Below are positions 52,301 to 59,397 of a stretch of DNA of 64,000 bases, piece after piece. The notes beneath the pieces are model-generated. The model was not told the DNA's origin, did no database searches, and saw only the letters and a program-made list of their open reading frames with translations. Location: positions 5,788 through 69,787 of the forward strand of contig CAYZTA010000028.1 of assembly GCA_964481145.1 (NCBI GenBank), read 5' to 3'. Source of the DNA: Sandaracinus sp964481145. Its GTDB lineage: Bacteria > Myxococcota_A > Polyangia > Polyangiales > Sandaracinaceae. Each line of letters opens with the position of its first letter. Positions within the stretch are counted from its first letter, which is position 1. A program made the translations under genes and the position numbers.

Positions 52301-52737
52301 GTTCGCACGGCGACATACATGATCGGAGCCGCATCGGGATCGATGCGCTCGACACGAGGCTGCTCGACATTCTCCGGCAGCTCCGAGATCACGCGGCTGA
52401 CGCGATCGCGAACTTCCTCGGAAGCCTCACCGACATCTTTTTCGAGCTCGAAGCGCGCGACGACGACGCTGAACCCCTCGTATGAGCTCGAGGTGAGTTC
52501 GTCCAAGCCGCTGATCGAGTTGAGCTGCTCCTCAATGGGCTCGGTGACCTCTGTCTCGATCTGCTCGGGGGATGCCCCAGGCAAGACCGTGGTCACGATG
52601 ATCGCCGGGAAATCGATCTTCGGAAATCGATCGACCCCGAGCCCAAAGAAACTCGCGCCGCCCACCACGACGAGCGAGAGCACGAGCACCCAGGTAAATA
52701 CCGGGCGCCTTACGCAGATTTGTGCAAGCCACTGCAT
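49381..52737 (-). CDS. RND-family efflux pump (HAE1, AcrB/MdtB-like)
   Basis: 1118 residues, slightly longer than the usual 1030-1050. TM1 starts RRPVFTWVLVLSLVVVGG. TM4 has GIVIDDAIVVLENIVR with the two proton-relay Asp residues, and the porter domain holds FPKIDFPAIIVTTVLPGASP. After about residue 510 comes an acidic and basic hydrophilic insertion of roughly 60 residues (EKAEDDLEIPDPAPGDRDEE) between TM6 and the next segment, which explains the extra length. It pumps hydrophobic compounds out using the proton gradient, with the adaptor and TolC. The gene starts 34 bases after the adaptor stop. Confidence 0.93.
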   Translation of the reverse strand: MQWLAQICVRRPVFTWVLVLSLVVVGGASFFGLGVDRFPKIDFPAIIVTTVLPGASPEQIETEVTEPIEEQLNSISGLDELTSSSYEGFSVVVARFELEKDVGEASEEVRDRVSRVISELPENVEQPRVERIDPDAAPIMYVAVRTQRSAREATDFADRVLRRRIESMNGVGGITINGAREREIQVIVDPTQLAGFGLTARDIQVALARENVEIPGGNVEQGARTFQLRVAGRITNPADFAQIPIRELQGQVIRVGDVAQVRDVGEQPESTATIDGQSVVVLSIRKQSGANTVAVIDALRARIAEIEAEIPPSYQLEIVRDESEFIRNSIHAVQEHLVVGGFLAALVVLLFLRNGRSTVITALAIPTSIIATFALIAALGLTLNVITLLGLTLSVGIVIDDAIVVLENIVRFIEEKGYEPRRAAVVATKEIGLAVLATSLSLVAVFLPIAFMGGIIGRFMSSFGYTMSFAIIVSLLVSFTLTPMLSSRWLKGPMRAARASNPPESEKAEDDLEIPDPAPGDRDEERARYLAWQRGERRVEDISDIAGGAHESGGLLYQRMERAYMWLLAWSMRHRWAVGIVLVISLVSVVPMIGAVPKNFLPSEDESRFEITVRTPEGTSLAQTELVSERIARAVRQLPEVEQTVLTVGAPAGDPSGRGANQSSLYVRLVPVDQREHSQDQTIEYVRSDILPPLVPEGVDVLVNPIAAFGGSGQQAAPVQYVISGPDLDKLDTYVQRMMREARQLPGVAEASTALVTGRPAYEIRVDRRRAADLGVSVIDIASAMQLLVGGLEVTDYTEAGEQYDVRLRAAADFRSRPEDIAQITVPSSTGRSVRLSDVASIVPTTGPASIQHLGRQRQATIFISTRPGASEQAIVAGLEQIREGFEIEPGYSTELSGRSREMGRAFQSFLVAVFLSFTFMYLVLAAQFESWIHPVTILASLPLTLPFAIFSVLVLGQSLNIYSMLGVLVLFGVVKKNSILQIDHMRGLRRKGLSRADAVMLGNRDRLRPILMTTIAFVAGMIPLLASSGAGSGTNRAMGSVIAGGQTLSLLLTLIATPVIFSWLDDVAHSRTVKFAGHILLWPFHAIDRLVSKKEEHVGEVKHVPPRRELEASAEEE

Positions 52738-52771
52738 CGCAGGGAAACTCCTTCACAGGGATGTTCGGTCT

Positions 52772-54019
52772 TCATCGACGTTCGAGCACCGCCGCCGGAG
52801 CAGCTTCGGTGCTTTCGTTTCGGGGTTCGACCCGGATGCCATCGGCCAAACGATCGAGCAATTCGGTCGCGACCACTTCACCTGCTCGCACACCCTCGGC
52901 AATCACGACTTCTTCAGAGCTGCGCTCTGCCACCCCGACCACACGCTCTTCAATGACGCCATCGCGCACGACGAACACGCGGTCGACGCCCGCTTCCGTC
53001 ATCACAGCAGACGCCGGGACGATCGCGACATCCTGCATCTGCCCCGTTTCGATGCGCGCCGTCGCGAAGAGCCCCGGACGCAATAGACGTTCGGGGTTGG
53101 GCACCACGGCTTCGACCGCAAGGCCGCGTGTTTCCCGCTGCACGGCCGCGCTCACGTATCGGACGGTCCCTTCGAACGTGCGGTTCGGAATTGCGTCGAC
53201 TTGAATCCTGACGGTCTGGCCAGGACGCACGGCCATGAGGTGCTGTTGGGGCACCTGCACCTCGATGCGCAGCGGATCGGTTCGCACGAGGCTGACGATC
53301 GGAGTTTGCGGTGACACGTATTCACCGACCGACACATTTCGGCTCGCGATTTCTCCTGCAAACGGCGCTCGCACCGTGGCCTCCGAAGCCGATGTATTGG
53401 CCTGTGAAAGCGTGGTCCGAGCGGAAGCGAGCGACGCGATCGACGCACGCGCACCATTCAATGCCGTCTGATATTGTTCGCGTGCTTCTGCGGCCCGCGT
53501 GCGCGTCTCGTCGAGCGCCTGCGTCGAAAGCACCCCGCGGCGCGCCAGCTCTTCGGCGCGCTCCAAATTACTCTCCGCCAACCCGAGCGCAGAGTGCGCA
53601 GCGCGTACATCGGGCATCTCCTCGGCGCGCGGCACAGCGCCTCCTCCTTCGGCCATCCCGAGCCGCGCTCTTGCTTGATCGAGCTGCGCCCGCGCCGATG
53701 CGGCCTGCAATCGATAGTCGACATCTCGCAGACGTACGATCGGCTGTCCTTCTGTGACGACCGTCCCGCGCTCCACGAGCACTTCCACGACGCGGCCCGC
53801 GACGACAGAGGTCAAAAGCGACTCTTCGTCCGCGACCAAAGTCCCATCGAGCGTCAAGCTCACGGGCTTCTCCCGTCCCTCCGCCACACGGGTGGCGATG
53901 ACAACGGGCACGACTTCGGCACTCGTGTCGCGGACATCGCGCTCACCGGGGCCGCACGCTGTGATGCCCACACTCGAGACAAGGCCAATCGCAACGATGA
54001 ATCTATGAGCGGCGTGCAT
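52772..54019 (-). CDS. RND efflux periplasmic adaptor (MFP), lipoprotein
   Basis: 415 residues from the ATG at 54019, which lies 17 bases inside the tetR end. A lipobox ITAC is at about residue 21. LTSVVAGRVVEVLVERGTVV and VRAPFAGEIASRNVSVGEYVSP are the two half-motifs of the biotinyl-lipoyl-like domain. About 100 residues of coiled-coil hairpin (LDQARARLGMAE, SALGLAESNLERAEEL) lie between them. It joins the pump to TolC. Upstream in-frame residues to 54292 would run through tetR and are rejected. Confidence 0.92.
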   Translation of the reverse strand: MHAAHRFIVAIGLVSSVGITACGPGERDVRDTSAEVVPVVIATRVAEGREKPVSLTLDGTLVADEESLLTSVVAGRVVEVLVERGTVVTEGQPIVRLRDVDYRLQAASARAQLDQARARLGMAEGGGAVPRAEEMPDVRAAHSALGLAESNLERAEELARRGVLSTQALDETRTRAAEAREQYQTALNGARASIASLASARTTLSQANTSASEATVRAPFAGEIASRNVSVGEYVSPQTPIVSLVRTDPLRIEVQVPQQHLMAVRPGQTVRIQVDAIPNRTFEGTVRYVSAAVQRETRGLAVEAVVPNPERLLRPGLFATARIETGQMQDVAIVPASAVMTEAGVDRVFVVRDGVIEERVVGVAERSSEEVVIAEGVRAGEVVATELLDRLADGIRVEPRNESTEAAPAAVLERR

Positions 54020-54680
54020 TCTTTCCTCGTGCCGTATGGGATCGGCTCGTCTCTTTTCGTGCGGTCTTCTCCTTGGGAGAAGGCCGGTGCAACAAACGAA
54101 GAATCGTTTCTGTTCGTGGAATGGGGAATGGCAAGTGCGGCATGTCGGGGGCGCGGATCGACATCCCGCGCATGACGCACACCAACGCCGACGCGAGCTC
54201 GACACAATCCACTTCGGGGTCGACATCTCCATCGCGCTGTGCCTCGCTGATGCGCTCGGCCACACGCGCATGGATTCGACCAAAATGTTCATTGATGCAA
54301 TCGCGGAGAGGATCGGGAAGGACGCCTTGCATCATCGCCTGTCCCACGACTCGGATCGGCTCGATTCCCCCGTTACAAATACGGACGCGCGAACACTCGA
54401 TGGCGCGAACCAAACGCTCGAAGGCCGGAAGGTCGGGGTCTGTCGCGAAGTCTGCGTCGCTCTTCGCGATCATCTGATCGACGATCGCTCTAAAAATAGC
54501 GTCCTTGCCGGTGAAATAGTGATAAACGAGGCCGTGCGACAGGTTCGCTGCCGCGGCAATGTCCGAAATCTTGGTATGCGCCAGACCTTTCCGAGCAAAT
54601 ACGCGCGCTGCGGCGGCGAGGATCTCCTCGCGCCTGGCATCACGAATCTCCTGGTTGTCTTTTGGCGAACGCGGCACCAC
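54003..54680 (-). CDS. TetR-family repressor of the efflux operon
   Basis: 225 residues, starting with GTG at 54680. The DNA-binding domain (residues about 15-62) includes RREEILAAAARVFARKGL, TKISDIAAAANLSHGLVYHYF and the following GKDAIF, the TetR signature. The ligand domain is helical. A very basic tail (KEKTARKETSRSHTARGKNARRS) is unusual and may help DNA binding. It is the first gene of tetR-adaptor-pump. Regulation of both this operon and the divergent tolC gene through the shared 90-base region is expected. Confidence 0.92.
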   Translation of the reverse strand: MVPRSPKDNQEIRDARREEILAAAARVFARKGLAHTKISDIAAAANLSHGLVYHYFTGKDAIFRAIVDQMIAKSDADFATDPDLPAFERLVRAIECSRVRICNGGIEPIRVVGQAMMQGVLPDPLRDCINEHFGRIHARVAERISEAQRDGDVDPEVDCVELASALVCVMRGMSIRAPDMPHLPFPIPRTETILRLLHRPSPKEKTARKETSRSHTARGKNARRS

Positions 54681-54696
54681 AACCTCGGTAGGTTGG

Positions 54697-54715
54697 TTGA
54701 TTGATCAGTCAGTCA
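54697..54715. promoter_or_regulatory. Imperfect inverted repeat, likely TetR operator
   Basis: The sequence TTGATTGATCAGTCAGTCA is built of TGAY/RTCA units centred between 54704 and 54705. The arms TTGATTGA and TCAGTCAG match at six of eight positions. It lies 17 bases upstream of the tetR start and about 56 bases upstream of tolC, the expected place for a repressor site controlling both directions. Confidence 0.6.
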
Positions 54716-54770
54716 TTGAGGCCAGGCGCTCGAGACGTCAAGCGCTCAGCCGATACGGAGGCCCCTCGCG

Positions 54771-56042
54771 ATGCATCGTGCTGCTTTTGTTTCTTTGGTG
54801 ATACTTTTTTCTGGATTCGGATCGATCTCGGCGAGCGCACAGCAGCCACTTCGCGAGTTTCTCGCGGCCGCTGACTCGGGTTCGCTCGATCTTCGCGAAG
54901 CGCGGGCGGCATTGCGTCAATCGCAGTCTCAGGTCGACGAGGCGCGGGCGCGGCTTTTGCCGAGTTTCACCGCTACGGGTGGATACCAACGGAACGAGTT
55001 CGAAGCTGCGTTCATGAATCCAGTGACCGGCTCGTTGGTCGTGATTCAACCGTTCGATGCGCTGACCGCGCAGTTCTCGGTGGCCGTTCCTCTCATCGAC
55101 GTCGGCGCGTGGTCGGTCTTTTTTCAGAGCGAAGCGCTCGCCGACTCGGCCGAGGCGAGGCTCGAGCTCACGGATCAAAACGTGGCCGTTGCCATCGTTC
55201 AGATCTGGCATCAACTCGTGGGTGCGCGCGCCGTGGTGCACGCCTCCGAGCGCAACCTGGAGGCTCTCCAGTACAATCGCGAAGTCGCCGCGGCCCGCTT
55301 CGAGGTGGGTGTTTCACCGCAACTCGAGCTCTCGCGTGCAGAGACCGAGGTCTCGCGCGCAGAGCAGGCGCTCGCCGAGGCGCGATTGTCTGCGGTGCTC
55401 GCCGCTCGCAATCTACAGAACTTGACGAACATCACACCGAACGACGAGCAGCCTGTCCTCGAAGAGGTGCCCGGGGAGCTCGAACCGTTCGACCGTTACA
55501 TGGCCAACGTGCGCAACCTTCCTGCAGTGCGTGGAGCGCGCGAAGCAACACGTGCGGCGGGCATTGCGGCGGACACGGCGTGGACCGCCCTTCTTCCGAT
55601 CATCAGCGGCTATGCGCGAGAAAACGGCTCGAATGCGGCGGGGTTTCAAGGAGCGAACTGGTCTTACGCGCTCGGTGTGCAAGCCTCATGGACGCTCGAC
55701 TTCCTGAGGCCCGCACAGATCTCGACGCGACAAGCCGCGGCAGACGTTGCGACAGTGCAGCTCGAGCGGGCCATTCAGCAGACGGAGACTTCAATCTTCG
55801 ATGCGTATGAGCGCGTACGAACCGCGCGCGCGCGCGCCGAAGCGGCAGCCGCCGGGGTGGAGTCGGCAAACCGAGCTGCTGAAGACGCGCGCATACGGTT
55901 CGATGCGGGTGCCGCCACACAGCTCGATGTCATCCAAGCGTCCCGCGATTTGTTTCAGGCCGAGGTGCTCCGCATTCAATCGCTCGCCGATTTGCACGTG
56001 GCACACGCGACGCTTCGTCTGCGCGCAGGGATGGAGCTGTGA
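54771..56042 (+). CDS. TolC-family outer-membrane efflux protein
   Basis: 423 residues from the ATG at 54771, preceded by GGAGG nine bases upstream. A signal peptide ends at SASAQQ (about residue 24). Two internally similar halves carry the long helix pairs of the TolC tunnel (LREARAALRQSQSQVDEARARLLPSF and ARAEAAAAGVESANRAAEDARIRFDAGAATQLDVIQ, each quoted in parts). Beta-strand segments such as YQRNEFEAAF lie between. It forms the outer-membrane channel of the pump encoded on the other strand. It is convergent with the next gene, four bases away. Confidence 0.92.
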   Translation: MHRAAFVSLVILFSGFGSISASAQQPLREFLAAADSGSLDLREARAALRQSQSQVDEARARLLPSFTATGGYQRNEFEAAFMNPVTGSLVVIQPFDALTAQFSVAVPLIDVGAWSVFFQSEALADSAEARLELTDQNVAVAIVQIWHQLVGARAVVHASERNLEALQYNREVAAARFEVGVSPQLELSRAETEVSRAEQALAEARLSAVLAARNLQNLTNITPNDEQPVLEEVPGELEPFDRYMANVRNLPAVRGAREATRAAGIAADTAWTALLPIISGYARENGSNAAGFQGANWSYALGVQASWTLDFLRPAQISTRQAAADVATVQLERAIQQTETSIFDAYERVRTARARAEAAAAGVESANRAAEDARIRFDAGAATQLDVIQASRDLFQAEVLRIQSLADLHVAHATLRLRAGMEL

Positions 56043-56046
56043 GCAT

Positions 56047-56553
56047 TCACTCGTCTGGATGATTGCGCGCCCAGTACGAGATGAGAGCATTGTCGTCGAC
56101 GATGCGTGAGTGGTAGTGGCCCCAAACATTGGTGACCATCACGCACGCTCCGTCAGAGAGCTTGGGCGTCAAATAGATCGCGTAGTAATCAGCGCCACTT
56201 CCATCATCCACGGGGCCGAGGCGATCGAGAGGCTTTCCCGTCACCGGAGAGAGCAACTCACAATGCGTGCCCTCCGGAATGTCGATGAACCCCGTCTTTC
56301 TACGATCACCATGAACGGGCGATAGATGGACGAGCCCTTCCTCGCCCTTGGCGCGCACTTTGAGCGTCACGGCCGGGTGCTCGTCAAAAGTTTGGTCGGT
56401 CAACCCCATGAGGCTCTCCCCATCGGGTCCGAAGGCTTGCGTGACGACGACCGTAACGCCACCTGCGACCGGCAAGAGGCTGTCGCGACGCGTGGGTGGA
56501 GCTTCCACAGTGAGGTTTTCTTCGTCGATGTGTTTGCGGTCGACCGTCATCAT
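56047..56553 (-). CDS. Hypothetical soluble protein
   Basis: 168 residues, no signal peptide or membrane helix. A beta-rich pattern runs through it (GGVTVVVTQAFGPDG, AVTLKVRAKGEEGLVHLSPVHGDRRK, YYAIYLTPKLSDGACVMVTNVWGHYHS). It looks like a single beta-sandwich or beta-barrel domain, and HxH and WxxxxH patterns near the C-terminus could bind metal. No family is recognised. It follows tolC in convergent order, so it has a separate promoter. Confidence 0.68.
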   Translation of the reverse strand: MMTVDRKHIDEENLTVEAPPTRRDSLLPVAGGVTVVVTQAFGPDGESLMGLTDQTFDEHPAVTLKVRAKGEEGLVHLSPVHGDRRKTGFIDIPEGTHCELLSPVTGKPLDRLGPVDDGSGADYYAIYLTPKLSDGACVMVTNVWGHYHSRIVDDNALISYWARNHPDE

Positions 56554-56623
56554 TCACTCCGGGCCGCACAGATGCTCGCGGCGGCTCCCGCATACCACGA
56601 GTCAAGGTCATCGGTCGACAGGT

Positions 56624-57595
56624 TCAATCGTCGATCAAATTATCCACCTGACTCTTCACCTTCGCGTAGCGACGCCAATAATCCGTGTGTTCGGCACGGA
56701 ACGCTTGAATCAAGCGACGCTCCTCCGCTTTCACCGCAAGCCGGCCGATCATGCGGCGCACCACAGCCACGAGATGCTCCGGGGTCTCGAATGGACGAAT
56801 CGTGTTCTCGACCTGACCGCGTTCGAGATGATCGATGTGACCGTCACTCCCCGCTGCGTGATAGAGCAATCCCACGAGCTCGGTGTGGTCGGCTTGCAAC
56901 GTCTTGATGACCATCGAGCCGCGCAGATCGGGGAGCTCGCTCCGCGCCACGAGGATGTCGATGCGCTCACGTGAGCCGCGATCGAGCGCCGCTCCACCAC
57001 TCATATCTGCAAAGATCTCCCACCGCTCGTTCTGTACGAGTGGCGCGAGCGCATTCAAAAACTCGCCATCCCCATCCACGAACAAAATCTTGGGTTTGAT
57101 GGGTGCAACAGCAGCAGAGAGATCGCCATACGTGCGGCGCGCGAGCTCGAGGATCACCTTGAAGGATTCATTCAACACAGCGCGAATTTCCCGATAAAAA
57201 TCGCCACCTTCGTCTCGGGTGCGGTAGCGCGATGCCGCGAGCGCCACCGCTTTTCGCATATGCTCCACTTCATCGGGATTCTTGACCACGATGTCTTCGA
57301 CACCGAGACGCAGCCCTGACACCGCGCCTTCGAAAGAACGTCGGTTCGTCATCAAAATCACGGCCGTTTGCCGCGAACGTTCGCGTATGAATCGAATCAG
57401 CTCGAGCCCGCCATTCGGCGTATCGACATCGAGATCGACGAGCGCCGCCGGAAAGAATTTCCGTTCGATGTATTCGCGGGCCTCGCTCCTCGATTGAGCG
57501 GCGGTGCACACATAGCCCTTCTGATCGTAGTAACGACGCAACCCCTCGCGGTCGCGATCGACCGAATCGACGATCAGTAGCTCCTCGCCCGCCAT
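56624..57595 (-). CDS. Tandem receiver-domain response regulator
   Basis: 323 residues. The first receiver (residues 1-120) has LLIVDSVDRDREGL, the phosphate-accepting Asp in AALVDLDVDTPNGG, the Thr/Ser in ILMTNRRS and VVKNPDE with Lys. The second, degenerate receiver (from about 165) reads KILFVDGDGEFLNAL and then DILVARSELPDLRG, with no clear phosphate Asp. The last 70 residues are helical and have no DNA-binding motif. It is probably a signalling adaptor or phosphate sink. It follows the AgmX/PglI-type gene by 21 bases and may be co-expressed. Confidence 0.8.
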   Translation of the reverse strand: MAGEELLIVDSVDRDREGLRRYYDQKGYVCTAAQSRSEAREYIERKFFPAALVDLDVDTPNGGLELIRFIRERSRQTAVILMTNRRSFEGAVSGLRLGVEDIVVKNPDEVEHMRKAVALAASRYRTRDEGGDFYREIRAVLNESFKVILELARRTYGDLSAAVAPIKPKILFVDGDGEFLNALAPLVQNERWEIFADMSGGAALDRGSRERIDILVARSELPDLRGSMVIKTLQADHTELVGLLYHAAGSDGHIDHLERGQVENTIRPFETPEHLVAVVRRMIGRLAVKAEERRLIQAFRAEHTDYWRRYAKVKSQVDNLIDD

Positions 57596-57616
57596 GTCAG
57601 TGTTCCCCTTCTGAAT

Positions 57617-58627
57617 TCAACGAGAAAATGGCATCTGCATCGGCAACTCATCGATGCCTTCGGGCGGCCGCGGAAGTCGCCAACTCGCCACCTGTCGCTC
57701 GAGGCACGACGCGAGGCTGTCACGTCCCGTGGTATTCCGGTCGATCGTCGTGTTGCGCACCTCACCCGAACCCATGATGGTGAAGCCTATCAGCACCGTG
57801 CCTCGAACGGCCGACTGATCCAAACGACTCTCATGATCGAAGCATGTTTGCGCACGGCGCGCGTAATATTCACGAATATGCCGGCGGACATGAGACGCAT
57901 ACGCATCGAGGAGAATGTCTTCTTCGGACGCTTCCGAACCTCCTCCCGCACGCTCCCAGTCCACGGGCGCGGAGGGTGAGGAGCTCCCTTCGCTGGTCGC
58001 TGCGGGCGCGGGTTGCTCGGTGCTCGAGCCCGAGGACGAGGACGATGTGGATGAAGAAGAGCGCGGGGTCTCGTCGGTGCGCGTCGTGACAGCCCCGGGC
58101 GAAGCGGGTGTCCTGGTCGACGTGGCGGGGGTGGACGTGGCGGGGGTGGACGTGGCGGGGGTGGACGGAGTCGAACTCGAAGAGCCCGTGCGTTTCGTCG
58201 GCCGTGAGCTCGTCACGCTCGGTGTGCCCGGAACGAAATCGACGTCGGGAATGTCTTGCCCGACAGGCATTGGCTCCCCGATTTCGATGGGTTCGTCGTC
58301 TGCGTTCTGCTCCGCCATGGAGTCAGGCGCGGTACCGGGCCGCATCAAAAACCACATGCCCAGCGCCCCAAGGGAGAAGAGCAATGCTCCGGCAAGCCCG
58401 AAGATGACGTAGGTGCGTGTGGAGCTTCGCACTCCGATGGCGTCGAGCGAGATGCTCGAGCTGCTCATTGAATGGGCGCCTTGCGTGCTGTTCGAACGCT
58501 CTTCCGCCGGCGATGCGTGCGGAATGGGGCCGCCTGGCTCGAGGGGTTGCGCGATCTTCGCGCCGCACATATTGCAGAAACGCGCGCCTTCCAAATTGCG
58601 CTCGCCGCACGATTGGCAGAACACCAT
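57617..58627 (-). CDS. Zinc-ribbon membrane protein with AgmX/PglI-type C-terminal domain
   Basis: 336 residues from the ATG at 58627 (58645 would add six residues). The N-terminus has a zinc ribbon, FCQSCGERNLEGARFCNMCG. A membrane helix (YVIFGLAGALLFSLGALGMWF) follows near residue 75. A long Ser/Thr/Pro-rich linker includes a threefold TPATS repeat. The last ~100 residues (YYARRAQTCFDHESRL, VLIGFTIMGSGEVRNTTI) match the TonB-like AgmX/PglI domain typical of myxobacteria, linked with gliding and envelope spanning. The cytoplasmic ribbon joined to a periplasmic TonB-like end suggests signal or force transfer. Confidence 0.85.
   Translation of the reverse strand: MVFCQSCGERNLEGARFCNMCGAKIAQPLEPGGPIPHASPAEERSNSTQGAHSMSSSSISLDAIGVRSSTRTYVIFGLAGALLFSLGALGMWFLMRPGTAPDSMAEQNADDEPIEIGEPMPVGQDIPDVDFVPGTPSVTSSRPTKRTGSSSSTPSTPATSTPATSTPATSTRTPASPGAVTTRTDETPRSSSSTSSSSSGSSTEQPAPAATSEGSSSPSAPVDWERAGGGSEASEEDILLDAYASHVRRHIREYYARRAQTCFDHESRLDQSAVRGTVLIGFTIMGSGEVRNTTIDRNTTGRDSLASCLERQVASWRLPRPPEGIDELPMQMPFSR
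58119..58163. repeat. Three perfect copies of a 15-base unit inside the AgmX/PglI-type gene
   Basis: GACGTGGCGGGGGTG is repeated three times without a gap. On the coding strand it encodes TPATS three times in the flexible linker. In-frame length keeps the reading frame if copies are gained or lost. Confidence 0.9.
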
Positions 58628-58643
58628 GGGCGCATGGTATGTC

Positions 58644-59306
58644 ATGTCCGCTCACCCCGTGACTCGTTTATTCGTGTTCGCCTCGTTCACAGCGCTCCTC
58701 GTCCAAGGAGCGCTGTGCCATGCGGATTCTGGAGATACCGTATATCAGCGGCTCGATGGCGATCTCACCCTCAGCGCCGGCATCGGTGGGGGCCTCGCTC
58801 TGTTCGATCGGGTGGGTCCAGACGTGACGGGCACGACCGTGCTCGAACTGCGCGCGCGAATCCTCGATTCGGGCGGGCTGCTCGTTTCGCCGGAGTGGCG
58901 CCCCGAGGGAGATTCCCGTCTCATCGTGGCGTTCGATCTTCGACCGCTCTTTTTGATGCGTTTCTTTGCGAATCTCGAATCGGGAGATCGCGTGCTCGAT
59001 CTTTTCATCGATTCGATCGGCCTCGATCTCGGCGTCGCCGTGGGCCCGCTTTCTCATGAAGTGGGGCTGGCAACCGCGGTGGGCCTCGGGTTCGATATCC
59101 CGCTCTACATCCCGAGCGGGGTCCATGGCGGCTTGTTTTTACGCGTTTCGACCCGTTACGTGGGAGCTGGTCCCACCGATCAACTCGCTCCCCGAGGGGG
59201 CACCGATGATCTCGCCATGCTCTTCGTGTTGACCGTCCGAGGCATCACCAACCTCGGCATTGCACGCTGGGAGGGCGCCCGCTACGAAACGCCTCCGGCC
59301 CCCTGA
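58644..59306 (+). CDS. Secreted hypothetical protein, possibly outer-membrane
   Basis: 220 residues from the ATG at 58644. The signal peptide (RLFVFASFTALLVQGALC) ends near HADS. The mature part alternates hydrophobic and polar residues with Gly (LTLSAGIGGGLALFDRVG, LRVSTRYVGAGPTDQL), suggesting an eight-stranded beta-barrel or sheet. No named family. Its start nearly abuts the divergent AgmX/PglI-type gene, so one short shared region must hold both promoters or overlap coding sequence. Confidence 0.68.
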   Translation: MSAHPVTRLFVFASFTALLVQGALCHADSGDTVYQRLDGDLTLSAGIGGGLALFDRVGPDVTGTTVLELRARILDSGGLLVSPEWRPEGDSRLIVAFDLRPLFLMRFFANLESGDRVLDLFIDSIGLDLGVAVGPLSHEVGLATAVGLGFDIPLYIPSGVHGGLFLRVSTRYVGAGPTDQLAPRGGTDDLAMLFVLTVRGITNLGIARWEGARYETPPAP

Positions 59307-59397
59307 AACGCTTGGCTGAGCGGCATGAGCAGGCGTGTGGTGGCAATGAACGGGTATTTCCTCTACGTTCAGCGCCTTCTCAATGCGGAGACGAGTC

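Noticed and set aside
51016..52485. 489-codon + strand frame opposite the RND pump
   Set aside because: The pump frame carries all family motifs; the antisense is His/Arg/Asp-rich noise.
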